From: an uncultured Eubacteriales bacterium
GTDB taxonomy: Bacteria > Bacillota > Clostridia > Christensenellales > Aristaeellaceae
Reading direction: 5' to 3'
Assembly (NCBI GenBank): GCA_902765305.1
Contig: CACWZI010000001.1
Location: 23,503 to 87,502, forward strand
DNA: 64,000 nucleotides
In this document: positions 40,125-48,994 of the stretch, one piece after another
Position numbering within the stretch: position 1 is the stretch's first letter
Layout: each line of letters begins with the position of its first letter
Notes under the pieces: generated by a model
The model's input: only the letters and a program-made list of their open reading frames with translations
What the model was told of the DNA's origin: nothing
Database searches by the model: none
Made by a program: the position numbers and the translations under genes

Positions 40125-40601
40125 TCAGATCAGTGTTACAATTCCAGCGATCACGGCAGCGCCGGCGACCCAGATGGCCGAGAGGATCCCGCGCTTTTTC
40201 AGCACCTGCGGCCAGGTCTGCACGAAGGGAATGTCCTCCGTGCCCGGAATGACCCAGAAGGCGCTGTGGCCGACCCACAGCCGGTCGATTACGATGCCGT
40301 CGTACCAGTTCATCACTTCGAGGAACATCAGCGCCTGCCAGTACGCGGCCCGGAAGGTTTGGATTCCGTTCCAAAAGCGGATGATCAGCACCAGCGCCAC
40401 CGCCATGACCGCGAAGAAGGCGATCATGAAGCGCCTTCTCTTGCGGCTGACCGTCCGGCGATCCGTCAATCCCAGCGCGTACACCCTCTCCTGCACGGGC
40501 TTCGGATAGAAGAACAGGCCGTTCAGCGGGCTGTTTCCCACGCCCAGCTTCACCATCAGCGTGAACAGGGCGCAGTACAGGATCAGTTGGATGACGATCA
40601 T
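40125..40601 (-). CDS. Four-TM membrane protein
   Basis: About 158 residues with hydrophobic stretches at ~3-20, 58-77, 88-104 and 138-156, and a basic loop (LTDRRTVSRKRRRF). No family recognised with confidence. ATG at 40601 overlaps the methyltransferase stop by 4 nt (ATGA). Confidence 0.75.
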   Translation of the reverse strand: MIVIQLILYCALFTLMVKLGVGNSPLNGLFFYPKPVQERVYALGLTDRRTVSRKRRRFMIAFFAVMAVALVLIIRFWNGIQTFRAAYWQALMFLEVMNWYDGIVIDRLWVGHSAFWVIPGTEDIPFVQTWPQVLKKRGILSAIWVAGAAVIAGIVTLI

Positions 40602-41290
40602 AGCGCCGCCTTCCTGCACCGGAAGCAGGCGATGCCCTCAAAGCAGGTAACGTCCACTTCCGCGTACAGCTTCGACAGCCGCGTCTTCAGGCTCGCCTCG
40701 GTCTCATAGGGCGGCGTGAAGAACCCCTTGGGCTGGTAGAGGTGTTTGATGAACCAGTCCGTCCGAGCGCAGCCGCCCTGGACGTAAAAGCAGCCGCAGA
40801 AGGTACCGCCGGGCCTGAGCACCCGGCATGTCTCGCGCCAGGCCGCCTCCTTGTCCGGAAAGGCGTGAAACCCGTTCAGGGAGAGCACGACGTCGAAGTG
40901 CCCGTCGTCAAAGGGCAGCGCGCCCACGTCCCCCTGCACGAAGCGCGCGTTTCCGATCCCCATGCGCTCCGCCCGTGCCTGCGCCGCCGCCATCATGTCC
41001 GGCGAATAGTCCAGGCAGGTAATATCTGCGCCGGGAAGGCTCCGATAAACCGGCATGGTCAGCACACCGGTGCCCACCGGCACCTCCAGCAGCTTTCCAG
41101 CGAACCCCTCCGGCACGCCGGACAGGGCGCGCTCCAGATAGGCGGCATTCTTATCGCCGTCCATGTTCCATACGATCCGGCATATCGCCTTCCCCGGGAA
41201 GGTGGAATAAGTCATCATGCCGTCGTAAAAGCTGGCATGGCCTCCGGTCTGTTTGTAGGCGTTCCGGATTTCCGAGCGTCTGTCTGTCAT
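40598..41290 (-). CDS. Class I SAM-dependent methyltransferase
   Basis: 230 residues. Motif I LLEVPVGTGVLTMPV (a proline replaces the usual glycine of E/DxGxG), then CLDYSPDMMAAAQARA and FDVVLSLNGFHAFPD, GGTFCGCFYVQG. The C-terminus ends in a Cys/Arg-rich strand. ATG at 41290 overlaps the previous stop by 4 nt. Confidence 0.86.
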   Translation of the reverse strand: MTDRRSEIRNAYKQTGGHASFYDGMMTYSTFPGKAICRIVWNMDGDKNAAYLERALSGVPEGFAGKLLEVPVGTGVLTMPVYRSLPGADITCLDYSPDMMAAAQARAERMGIGNARFVQGDVGALPFDDGHFDVVLSLNGFHAFPDKEAAWRETCRVLRPGGTFCGCFYVQGGCARTDWFIKHLYQPKGFFTPPYETEASLKTRLSKLYAEVDVTCFEGIACFRCRKAAL

Positions 41291-41766
41291 GTTCCTTTAC
41301 CTTCCTTGGAATAAAGTACACACCCACGCGGCAAGCGCGGATACCGCAGGGAATACAGGAGGTATCCAAGCGCGATGTCATGGCCGACCGCCTGTCCCGC
41401 CGCTGCGGCGACGGATTTGTAGATCCACATGAACGCGCCGCAGGGCAGGTGTACCGCGCCGCCGCCGGCAGCGAGATAGACGTACATGGCCAGCCTGTAG
41501 AACCTGCCGCCCCGGGGCATCTTCTGCCGTATCAGGGGATAAACCGTCATAAGGCCGCAGTATTCCAGGCTTATTCCCACAAATCCGATCAGGCCGCCCA
41601 GGATCGGCCGCCAGGCTGGCATGGCCAGCGCGATGGCGAAGTAGCCGTCGATCATATTCGCTCCGTCCGGGAACTTCGCCGCGCCGATCAGAAGGTCGCC
41701 GACCAGCGTCAACAGTGCCCCGGACAGGCCGATTTTCAAGAATTTTTCCGTTTTTTCTCTGTTCAT
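41287..41766 (-). CDS. Membrane protein, DUF6796-like, possibly short at the C-terminus
   Basis: 159 residues with four hydrophobic stretches (IGLSGALLTLVGDLLIGAAK, FAIALAMP, ILGGLIGFVGISLEYCGLMT, MYVYLAAGGGAVHLPCGAF). The N-terminal half resembles DUF6796 from memory. The last ~25 residues (YPRLPRGCVLYSKEGKGT) are not membrane-like and the protein is shorter than expected, so the C-terminus may have changed frame. First gene of the 41766-39391 operon. Confidence 0.72.
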   Translation of the reverse strand: MNREKTEKFLKIGLSGALLTLVGDLLIGAAKFPDGANMIDGYFAIALAMPAWRPILGGLIGFVGISLEYCGLMTVYPLIRQKMPRGGRFYRLAMYVYLAAGGGAVHLPCGAFMWIYKSVAAAAGQAVGHDIALGYLLYSLRYPRLPRGCVLYSKEGKGT

Positions 41767-41786
41767 ATAACGATCATGCGTCCATT

Positions 41787-41832
41787 GTTAGTTTATACTT
41801 ACTATTATATATTGCAGCGCATGTTTTTTCAA
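41787..41832 (-). promoter_or_regulatory. Promoter and operator-like box of the 41766 operon
   Basis: Minus strand: -35 TTGAAA (41832-41827), 17-bp spacer, -10 TATAAT (41809-41804), and directly downstream the box GTTAGT-TTAT-ACTTAC (41787-41802). Confidence 0.7.
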
Positions 41833-41886
41833 GCGTTTGTTTTAAATCATAATATAGTATTTGAGATTTCAAAAGGAGAGTCAATC

Positions 41887-42333
41887 ATGAGCCGATACGC
41901 ACCTGAAAAGCTGGTGGCCATCAGCCGCTACCAAAACTATTTCCCGACGCTGCCTGCCGATATTCAGCACGACATCTATGCCCGCATCGCCGGGTTGATC
42001 GAAGAAGAGAAGAAATACTGCGACAAGGGAAATGCCAGGCACATGGCGCAGATCCTGACCTCCATTGCCATGTATGAAGTGCTGCAAAAGCACGGATGGA
42101 GCGAGGAGGATGCGTATAAGGCGGTCTCCGAAGAAATGTGGAAGTTTCTCGATCCCTCCGGCATGCAGAAGCTGGCCAGGAAGCGCTTCTTCCTGCCGCT
42201 GATGAAAAAGATCGTGCCCTTTGGTTTCAGGAAGGGCTCCGGCGTTGGCTGGCGCTACACCTGGCACAAGGACGACCCCAAGGACGAGTTTCACTTTGAG
42301 TGCAACGCACGAACATCCACTATACTGTTATGA
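41887..42333 (+). pseudogene. L-2-amino-thiazoline hydrolase-like protein, C-terminally truncated
   Basis: 148 residues. The N-terminal ~138 residues (MSRYAPEKLVAIS..., RKGSGVGWRYTWHKDDPKDE) match this hydrolase family up to the start of the conserved cysteine segment (FHFECN), where full-length members continue for about 60 residues with the CxC and zinc-like cysteines. Here the frame ends after ARTSTILL. The missing part falls exactly where the convergent reductase gene (42320-43267) begins its 3' end, so a deletion probably joined the two. ATG at 41887 with AAGGAGAG is intact; it may still be expressed. Confidence 0.65.
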
Positions 42334-43267
42334 CGATTTTTCCGTTCACATTTCCGGAATCCAACGCTTCACAAGCGATTGGCAATTCATGGAAAGCGTA
42401 CTGCCTTCCATAGCGGGGCATAAGGCGGTGTTCCTTCAAAAAGCTGAAAATGGCATCCATAACATGCTGTGCAGGATAATTGCTGAAAAAGCCGGTCAGG
42501 TAAACCCCGTTGGGAATATCCTTGATGGGGTCGAAGTCATTGAGCGTGAACACGCCGCCCAGTATGCCGGTGTTGCACACAATGCCGCCTTTCTCCACGG
42601 CGGTAAGCGTGTCCTTCAGGAAGCGCGGGCCGACGAGATCGAGGGCCCTGTTGACGCCGTGGACCCTGCCGGTGAGCCTGCCGTCGTCCAGAACGGCTTC
42701 ATCCGCCTCGGACAGCAGGGGCAGCTTGGCCTCCCGGTGGGTGGTGGCGACGACGCGGCAGCCCAGCGCCTTTGCAATTTGGATCGCGGCATATCCCAGC
42801 GCGCAAGTCGCCCCGCGGATCAGCAGCGTGTCCTCCGGCCTGAGCCGGAGGCATTCAAACAGCGACCCCCAGGCCGTGAACCAGGTCTCCGGCACGGCGG
42901 CCAGCGCGTCCCAGGGCAGATCGGTGTCCACGGGAAAGACATGATGGGCGGGCAGCAGCGCGTACTCGGCATAGCTTCCGTCAAAGCTGCGGCCCATGCC
43001 GCCCATGAGCGCCACGACCTTCTGGCCGACCTTCCACCCGGAATCGGAGGGGTCGGCGATCTCGCCCACGCACTCGATGCCGGGGATGACCGGCTTTTGG
43101 ATGTAAGGCGCTTCGATCTCCGACAGCCGCAACACCTGTTCGGAGTGGTTCATGCCGAAGGCGCGAACCTTCACCAGCACCCATCCGGGCTTGACCTGCG
43201 GGATGGGAACCTCCGTCAGCTTCACCTGATCGGCGGGGGTAATGCCGTTCAATACAACCGCTTTCAT
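42320..43267 (-). CDS. Zinc-independent quinone/enone reductase (MDR family)
   Basis: 315 residues. GroES-like N-terminus (PGWVLVKVRAFGMNHSEQ), PGIECVGEI, and a Rossmann domain with LLIRGATCALGYAAIQIAKA where NADPH-binding AxxGxxG is modified. No structural zinc cysteines, as in quinone oxidoreductases (Qor-like). It would use NADPH to reduce a quinone or enone. ATG at 43267 overlaps the radical SAM stop by 4 nt, so the two were an operon. Confidence 0.9.
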   Translation of the reverse strand: MKAVVLNGITPADQVKLTEVPIPQVKPGWVLVKVRAFGMNHSEQVLRLSEIEAPYIQKPVIPGIECVGEIADPSDSGWKVGQKVVALMGGMGRSFDGSYAEYALLPAHHVFPVDTDLPWDALAAVPETWFTAWGSLFECLRLRPEDTLLIRGATCALGYAAIQIAKALGCRVVATTHREAKLPLLSEADEAVLDDGRLTGRVHGVNRALDLVGPRFLKDTLTAVEKGGIVCNTGILGGVFTLNDFDPIKDIPNGVYLTGFFSNYPAQHVMDAIFSFLKEHRLMPRYGRQYAFHELPIACEALDSGNVNGKIVITV

Positions 43268-44205
43268 ATCAGCGCCTCCCCTGTGATGTCGTTCTTTTCC
43301 TTCCAGCACTGCGGATCGACGCCGTAGAAATCCCCGCGCGCGCCGCTGGCCACCGCGGGACAGCCCCGGCACCAGGGCAGCAGCTCGCACTTCGAGCATT
43401 TTTTGAATTTATCGTACTGCCGGTACTGCTCCAGCTCCGCTACCCACAGGTCGGCCAGGCGATCCTCGAACACGTTGCCGACCCTGCTGATCTGCACCCT
43501 GCGGCAGGCGTATACGTCGCCGGTGGGCAGGATGGTCATGTGGCAGTTGCCGCAGTTACAGCCGCCGTAGATCATGCCGGGCTGTGCGTCTTCAGGGATC
43601 TTGAACGCGCCGGTCTCATACTGGTACAGCGTCCACAGGTGATCCTTGCGGTTGAAATAAGTGTCGTATCCCGCCGCTTCGTAAGCCTTGAACCTGGCGT
43701 CGCACACTTCCAGCAGGTGTCGGTATTCCCGTGGCGCCATGCCGGTGTCCTTCGCCTCGCTGGTCGGGCAGTATCTTGCAAAGGCATAGACATTCACCCC
43801 GGCGTTCACCACCGCGTCGATGATCCCCGGGACCTCGTGGATATTCGTCCCCGATACCGTGGTCATCACCACCGAGCGGATGCCCGCGCGGTTGATCGTG
43901 GCGATCTTCTCCAGCGTGGTCTGAAAGGAACCGGGCTTGCGGAACCAGTCGTGGGTCTGTTCCAGTCCGTCGATGGAAAGCTGGTACTTCTCGCACCCCA
44001 GCAGCTTCAGGCGCTGGCAGACCTCGTCGGTGAGGTGAAAGGGATTGCCCATGAGGGTAAAGGGAATCCGCTTGATAGCCAGCAGCTCCAGCAGCGGCCA
44101 GAAGTCCGGGTGCAGGATCGGGTCGCCGCCGGTGATGTAGAAATAGGGCAGCCGGTCGTACATTTCACAGAATTTTGTAACCGATGAAAGATCAGGACGG
44201 TTCAA
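43264..44205 (-). pseudogene. Radical SAM/SPASM protein lacking the N-terminal CxxxCxxC motif
   Basis: 314 residues that begin directly at the second conserved element of the radical SAM barrel (LPYFYITGGDPILHPDFWPL). The SAM/4Fe-4S motif CxxxCxxC, ~40-60 residues earlier in this family, is absent, and a TTG start follows stops in GC-rich unrelated DNA. The C-terminal SPASM-type cysteines are present (YGGCNCGNCHM, CRRV, KCSKCELLPWCRGCP). Without the N-terminal cluster it cannot reductively cleave SAM. Probably truncated when the 44206 junction formed. Confidence 0.75.
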
Positions 44206-44282
44206 TCACGCGGGCGCCCGCAGAGCACCCCTGCGAAGTATGTTCACGGTAACGAACGCCCTGGGCCTACGCCGTTTTATCC

Positions 44283-44312
44283 TTGACAGATGTGGGCAAA
44301 ATGAAATACAAT
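44283..44312 (+). promoter_or_regulatory. Promoter of the 44375 gene
   Basis: TTGACA (44283-44288), 18-bp spacer, TACAAT (44307-44312). Confidence 0.7.
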
Positions 44313-44374
44313 AGAGTCGGTGGTTTGTGCCCTGGGCAAATCGCCGAAGCGACGATGGAAAGGTAGCGCGTGAA

Positions 44375-46036
44375 ATGGTTCGACAGACTGGAATGTGGCG
44401 ACGACTGGCCGCCCTCCTGGGTGTGCTCTGGGCGCTGGCGATGGCGGGAGCTCTGGCTGAGGAAGCGCCTCAACCGGCGCTGTTCATCGATACCACCGTC
44501 CAGCCCGCCATGATGGTCGCTCCCGGGGACATCACCATGACCTTCCTGATCGAAAACCGCTCCAACCGGCCCGTGCAGAACATCTACCTCGCGTCCGCTG
44601 ACGGCCTGCTCTCGGAGCCCATCGGCCAGCTCGGCGCGGGCGAGAGCCAGACACTGGTGCGGCCCCACGCCGTCACCCAGGAGGAGCTGGACGCCGGCCA
44701 GGTGCGCTATACCATCAGCCATGACCCCCAGGAGGCGGGCGGCGAGAAGGTGGTCTACACCCTCGACGTGCCCATCATCAAGGGCGAGCAGCAGCCCGGC
44801 GTGGCTTTTACCCGGCAGTTTTCGTCCCCATACGGGGTCAAGGACGGGCTGATGACCGTCACCTACAAGATCGTCAATACCGGCAACGTGCCGCTGAGCG
44901 CGCTGCGCATACGCGATACCCTGGGCGACTTCACCGGGCGGCTGGAGCTGCTGGACGTGGGCGAGGCCAAGAGCTTCATCAGCCGGGTCACGCTGACCGG
45001 TGACGACCTGTCGATGCCCGTGCTGGAATACGCGGTGCCCACCGGCGACGCGTTCTCCCTCAGCCTTGACCCGGCTTCCGTGCCCATCGCCGACGACCAT
45101 CTGATCACGTCGTTCTATGTGCGCCAGGCAGAGTTCAACGATGATATCGCCGACGCCATACTGATACTGACCAACCTGGGCAACGTGGATTATACCGACA
45201 TCACCGTTTGGGACGACGTTTACGGCGGCATCATCGCCGACGCCATCAGCCTGCCCAGCGGCGCCCACCCGGTGGAGATCCCCTACACCTATCCGCTGCG
45301 GGGGGAGGGGGAATACCGCTGGCACATCACCGGCAGCAACAGCGCCGGTCAGCTGCTGGACCTGCGCACCAGCACCATCGTGGCCTCCAACACGCCCGAT
45401 ACGCAGCGCATCGACATCAGCCTGACGGCCCAGACCGCCACGCCCAGGATCAACCGGCCCGGGCGGGTGACCTTCGACTTCACGATACTCAACACCGGCA
45501 CTGCCATGGCCCGGGATGTCCGCCTCTACGAGGTCAGCCGGGGCGACATCCGCCGGTTGGCCGTGGTTCCCAGGGGTGAGCGGGAGCCCACCGTGTTCAG
45601 CGCCAGCTACGACGTCAGCCAGGACGCCGAGTTCATATTCTGCCTGGAGTACACCGATGCCCAGGGCTTCCACCAGGAGCAGACCACCAGTCCCATCGCC
45701 GTGCAGATTGCCGCCGATGGCGTCAACCCTCAACAGCTGGACGCCACCGGGCAGGTGCTGGAGGGCCAATCCGTGAAGCCTGAGGGCAACAGCGCCACCT
45801 TTATCATACTGCTGATCATCGCGGGCGCAGCCCTGACGGTGATGATCACGATATTGGCGGTCACTTCCGTCCGCACCCGGCGGGAGCGCATGAAGCGCAT
45901 GGCGGCGGAAAAGCAGCGCATCAAGGACCAGCTGGGCCGGACGGGTTCCTTTCCGGCGGTGAAGGGCGGACGCCCGCCCCGCCGCTCCAACGATCGAAAG
46001 AATGCCAGGATGGCAAACAATAAACGCGACAAGTGA
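44375..46036 (+). CDS. Surface protein with CARDB/DUF11-like repeats and C-terminal membrane anchor
   Basis: About 553 residues. Signal peptide at the N-terminus (WRRLAALLGVLWALAMAGAL, cut after AxA). At least four beta-sandwich repeats follow, each with 'NRSNRPVQNIY', 'IVNTGNVPLSALRI', 'LTNLGNVDYTDITV' or 'ILNTGTAMARDVRL', typical of NPCBM/CARDB-like extracellular repeats (COG1470 type). A transmembrane helix (FIILLIIAGAALTVMITIL) at ~500 leads to a basic cytoplasmic tail of ~45 residues. Likely an envelope scaffold or adhesin exposed outside. ATG at 44375 with GGAAAGG; the gene for a phosphohexomutase starts 9 nt later. Confidence 0.8.
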   Translation: MVRQTGMWRRLAALLGVLWALAMAGALAEEAPQPALFIDTTVQPAMMVAPGDITMTFLIENRSNRPVQNIYLASADGLLSEPIGQLGAGESQTLVRPHAVTQEELDAGQVRYTISHDPQEAGGEKVVYTLDVPIIKGEQQPGVAFTRQFSSPYGVKDGLMTVTYKIVNTGNVPLSALRIRDTLGDFTGRLELLDVGEAKSFISRVTLTGDDLSMPVLEYAVPTGDAFSLSLDPASVPIADDHLITSFYVRQAEFNDDIADAILILTNLGNVDYTDITVWDDVYGGIIADAISLPSGAHPVEIPYTYPLRGEGEYRWHITGSNSAGQLLDLRTSTIVASNTPDTQRIDISLTAQTATPRINRPGRVTFDFTILNTGTAMARDVRLYEVSRGDIRRLAVVPRGEREPTVFSASYDVSQDAEFIFCLEYTDAQGFHQEQTTSPIAVQIAADGVNPQQLDATGQVLEGQSVKPEGNSATFIILLIIAGAALTVMITILAVTSVRTRRERMKRMAAEKQRIKDQLGRTGSFPAVKGGRPPRRSNDRKNARMANNKRDK

Positions 46037-46045
46037 GGTTTATTT

Positions 46046-47545
46046 ATGGATAGTGACAGTGCAAGATGGCTGAAGCTGCGCAGCGGCTCGGAGATTCGCG
46101 GGCCCCAGCAGCAGTTGACCGACGAGCGCGCGGAGAAGCTGGGCTATGCCTTCGCCTGCTGGCTGGCGGAGCGCCGGGGAACCACCCCGGACGCCATCGT
46201 CCTGGCTGTGGGCCGCGATCCCAGGCCCTCCGGCGCGCGCATCAAGGCGGCGCTGGCCCGGGGCATCACCGCCGCGGACAGCGACGTGCTGGACTGCGGG
46301 CTCTGCTCCGCCCCGGCGCTTTTCAAGGCCGTGCAGCCGGATTGCGGCAACGCTGACGGCGCGGTGATGGTCACCGCCAGCGCCGCCGACCCGAACCTGA
46401 ACGGCTTCCGGTTCATCACCGCCGATGGCGGCCTGAAGGACGGGGACGTGAACACGCTGCTGTTGCGGGCCAGGGATGCCGAGGTGCCGGAGCGGCTGGT
46501 GGTGCGCCACGACGCCGACGGGATCTATTACGACGCGCTGCGCAGCGCGGCGGCCCGCTGCCTGGAGGACGACGCGCTGAAGCCGCTGCTGGGCATGCGC
46601 GTGATCGTGGACGCCCGCACCAGCGTGGGGGAGGGCTACGTCCATTTCCTGGATTCCATGGGCGTGGAGACCGAGGGCAGCCTGTATCCGGTCGGAATCG
46701 AGGACGGCATCGCCGGCGGGCCCGACGATCCTGACGCAATAGACGCCGTCACCCGTGCCGTCAGGGCCAATCGCGCGGACCTGGGCGTACTGTTCAACGC
46801 CGACGGCAGTCGCGCCGCCATCGTGGACGACGGTGGCAGGCTCATCTCCCAAAACCGCCTGATCGCGCTGGCCGCCGCCATGCTGCTGGATGTTAAGCCC
46901 GGCGCCACCTTCGTTACCGACAGCGTGACCTCGTCGGGCCTGTCGGCGTTCATCGCCGAATGGGGCGGCATACACTACCGCTTCAAGCGGGGCTACCGCA
47001 ATGTGATCGAGGAGGCCGTGCGACTGAATGCCGAGGGCATCGATTGCCCGCTGGCCATCGAGACCAGCGGACACGCGGCCTTCCGCGAGAACGGCTTCCT
47101 GGACGACGGGCTCTACCTGGCTACCCGGGTGATCTGCGAGGCGCTGAACCGCAAGCGGGAGGGCCAGAACGTGTTCCGCCTGATCGACGATTTGCGTGAA
47201 CCGGTGGAGAGCGTGGAGCTGCGCCTGCCAGCGCTGGACGTGGAGGACCCCGCCACCGGCCAGGAGGTGGTGGAGGTCGTGCTCAGCTATACCCTGGACG
47301 ACCCGCGCTGGCAGGTCGCGCCGGACAGCCGTGAGGGCGTGCGCATCACCTTCAACCTGGACGGCGGCGTGAACAACGCCTGGTTCCAGCTGCGCATGTC
47401 GGTGCACGACCCCGTGATGGTGCTGAACGCCGAAAGCGACGTGCCCGGCGGCGTCCGCCGCATACTGGGCGCACTGTACGCGCTGATCCAGGACAGCCAG
47501 ACGCTGGATCTGGAGAAGCTGAAGGCGGCTGTGGGCAGGGAATGA
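46046..47545 (+). CDS. Alpha-D-phosphohexomutase family protein, divergent active-site loops
   Basis: 499 residues, length and four-domain order as in phosphoglucomutase/phosphomannomutase. The phosphoserine loop is VMVTASAADPNLNGFRF, where the normal form is TASHNPxxxNG: the serine is kept but the H is replaced. The metal loop DGDADR is replaced by FNADGSRA and the sugar loop GEMSGH by ETSGHA. It may interconvert hexose or hexosamine phosphates for envelope sugars, or have lost part of this activity. ATG at 46046, 9 nt after the surface protein stop, ribosome site GTGAGG: the two are coexpressed. Confidence 0.85.
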   Translation: MDSDSARWLKLRSGSEIRGPQQQLTDERAEKLGYAFACWLAERRGTTPDAIVLAVGRDPRPSGARIKAALARGITAADSDVLDCGLCSAPALFKAVQPDCGNADGAVMVTASAADPNLNGFRFITADGGLKDGDVNTLLLRARDAEVPERLVVRHDADGIYYDALRSAAARCLEDDALKPLLGMRVIVDARTSVGEGYVHFLDSMGVETEGSLYPVGIEDGIAGGPDDPDAIDAVTRAVRANRADLGVLFNADGSRAAIVDDGGRLISQNRLIALAAAMLLDVKPGATFVTDSVTSSGLSAFIAEWGGIHYRFKRGYRNVIEEAVRLNAEGIDCPLAIETSGHAAFRENGFLDDGLYLATRVICEALNRKREGQNVFRLIDDLREPVESVELRLPALDVEDPATGQEVVEVVLSYTLDDPRWQVAPDSREGVRITFNLDGGVNNAWFQLRMSVHDPVMVLNAESDVPGGVRRILGALYALIQDSQTLDLEKLKAAVGRE

Positions 47546-47626
47546 CGGCTGCTTGGGAATGGCCTGTCACGCACTTGCCACAAAACCTGTGATCAGACAA
47601 TCGATTAGACGCGAGGAGCGTTTGCC

Positions 47627-48994
47627 ATGGGATACTACGATCCTTTGAAAGATTACCTGATGGGCTGCGACAGCGACGAGGTCGTGCTGACCTTCGCCCG
47701 GATCGAGGAGATACTCGGCCGGACGCTGCCCCCCTCCGCGCGGAAGTACGACGCCTGGTGGGCCAACGTCGGCGACGGCGCGGCCACCCGGCACAGCCAC
47801 GCCCGTTCATGGCACGCGGCGGGCTACCGGGCCCGGGCGGACCGCGCTGGCGGCACGGTGGTGTTTTATCGCGCGGTCCGGCCTTCAAAGGATGAAGTCG
47901 CGCCCTCCCCGGACGCGCCCCGGGACGGCGGGCAGGTCGTTGCGCTGATCGCCTGCGCCAGCCGGAAGCAGGATGCGCCGTGCCGTGCCGCCGAGCTGTA
48001 CGCGCCCAGCACGCTGTTCTCCCTGTCCTATGCCTATGCCAGGACGCTCACCGACCGCATCTACATACTCTCCGCGAAGCACGGCCTGGTGGGGGAGGAC
48101 GCGGTGATCGCGCCCTATGACGAGACGCTGAACGACATGCCCGCGGACGGGCGCAGGGCCTGGGCGGAAGGCGTGCTTTCGCAGCTGGGCCGGGTGTGCG
48201 ACCTCCGGCGGGATCAGTTCATCATACTCGCCGGACGGAACTACTACGAATACCTGTTGCCGGGGCTGGCCAACGTGACGCTGCCCCTGGGCAACCTGCC
48301 CCTGGGCAAGCGCATCGAGCTGCTGCACCGCCTCAACGCCAGCTTCGAGGAGGCGCCCAGCGGCGCGGAGGGCGCGGCGTTGTGGCTACACCGGCTGTTC
48401 GAGCGGCTGCCCCGCTACGAATGGCGGGATATCGACGCCATTCCCTTCGAGGACGGCATCGTCATCGCCTACGAGCGGGGCGAGACCTATCGCGGCTACG
48501 CCCGCGTGGTGCGCGTGGGCACCCACACCGCCCCCGGTCGGCTGAAGCAGCGCCTGATGGACCACTTCGACCGGGAAGACCGCAACGCCAGCATATTCCG
48601 CAGGCACATCGGCAGGGCCCTGCTGAACCGCGCCAAGGACCCATACCTGGACATCTGGTCGCTGGATACCTCCAGGCAGCCCGACCGGGACCGGGAGGAC
48701 GCCAGGACCGCGGCGCGGGTGGAGCGGGATGTCAGCGCCTACATGCGGGTCAACCTCTCCTTCTCGGTCATCCCGGTGGCCTCCGCCGATTCGCGCCTGC
48801 GCCTGGGAGAGGCCATCGTCGCCACGCTGCACCAGGCGAAGAACTTCGCCCCCAGTGACAGCTGGCTGGGCCATTACAGCCCCGATTCCCAGATCCGCGC
48901 CAGCGGCCTGTGGCAGAAGCGCAGCCTGAACGCGGCTCCCCTCACCGCCGACGAATCCCTGCAGCTGGCGCGAATCATCGTGCCGGGGATGTGA
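47627..48994 (+). CDS. DUF7662-DUF6884-GIY-YIG-like three-domain fusion
   Basis: 455 residues. Residues ~1-82 (YYDPLKDYLMGCDSDEVVLT, IEEILGRTLPPSARKYDAWW) resemble DUF7662, a DNA/RNA-modification-linked domain; ~104-235 (VALIACASRKQ, AELYAPSTLFSLSYAYARTL, ILSAKHGLV) match DUF6884, related to deazapurine-type RNA/DNA base-exchange enzymes; ~255-455 (DGIVIAYERGETYRGYARVV, RVGTHT...LKQRLMDHF) resemble the GIY-YIG nuclease fold with N- and H-containing later motifs. The combination suggests a nucleic-acid-modification or restriction enzyme. Family names are from memory. ATG at 47627 follows GAGGAG. Intact, between the mutase and a terminator. Confidence 0.75.
   Translation: MGYYDPLKDYLMGCDSDEVVLTFARIEEILGRTLPPSARKYDAWWANVGDGAATRHSHARSWHAAGYRARADRAGGTVVFYRAVRPSKDEVAPSPDAPRDGGQVVALIACASRKQDAPCRAAELYAPSTLFSLSYAYARTLTDRIYILSAKHGLVGEDAVIAPYDETLNDMPADGRRAWAEGVLSQLGRVCDLRRDQFIILAGRNYYEYLLPGLANVTLPLGNLPLGKRIELLHRLNASFEEAPSGAEGAALWLHRLFERLPRYEWRDIDAIPFEDGIVIAYERGETYRGYARVVRVGTHTAPGRLKQRLMDHFDREDRNASIFRRHIGRALLNRAKDPYLDIWSLDTSRQPDRDREDARTAARVERDVSAYMRVNLSFSVIPVASADSRLRLGEAIVATLHQAKNFAPSDSWLGHYSPDSQIRASGLWQKRSLNAAPLTADESLQLARIIVPGM

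Noticed and set aside
44267-45769. Minus-strand frame opposite the surface repeat protein
   Set aside because: Repetitive G/V/H/Q composition, no start signal; the plus-strand protein has a signal peptide and membrane anchor.
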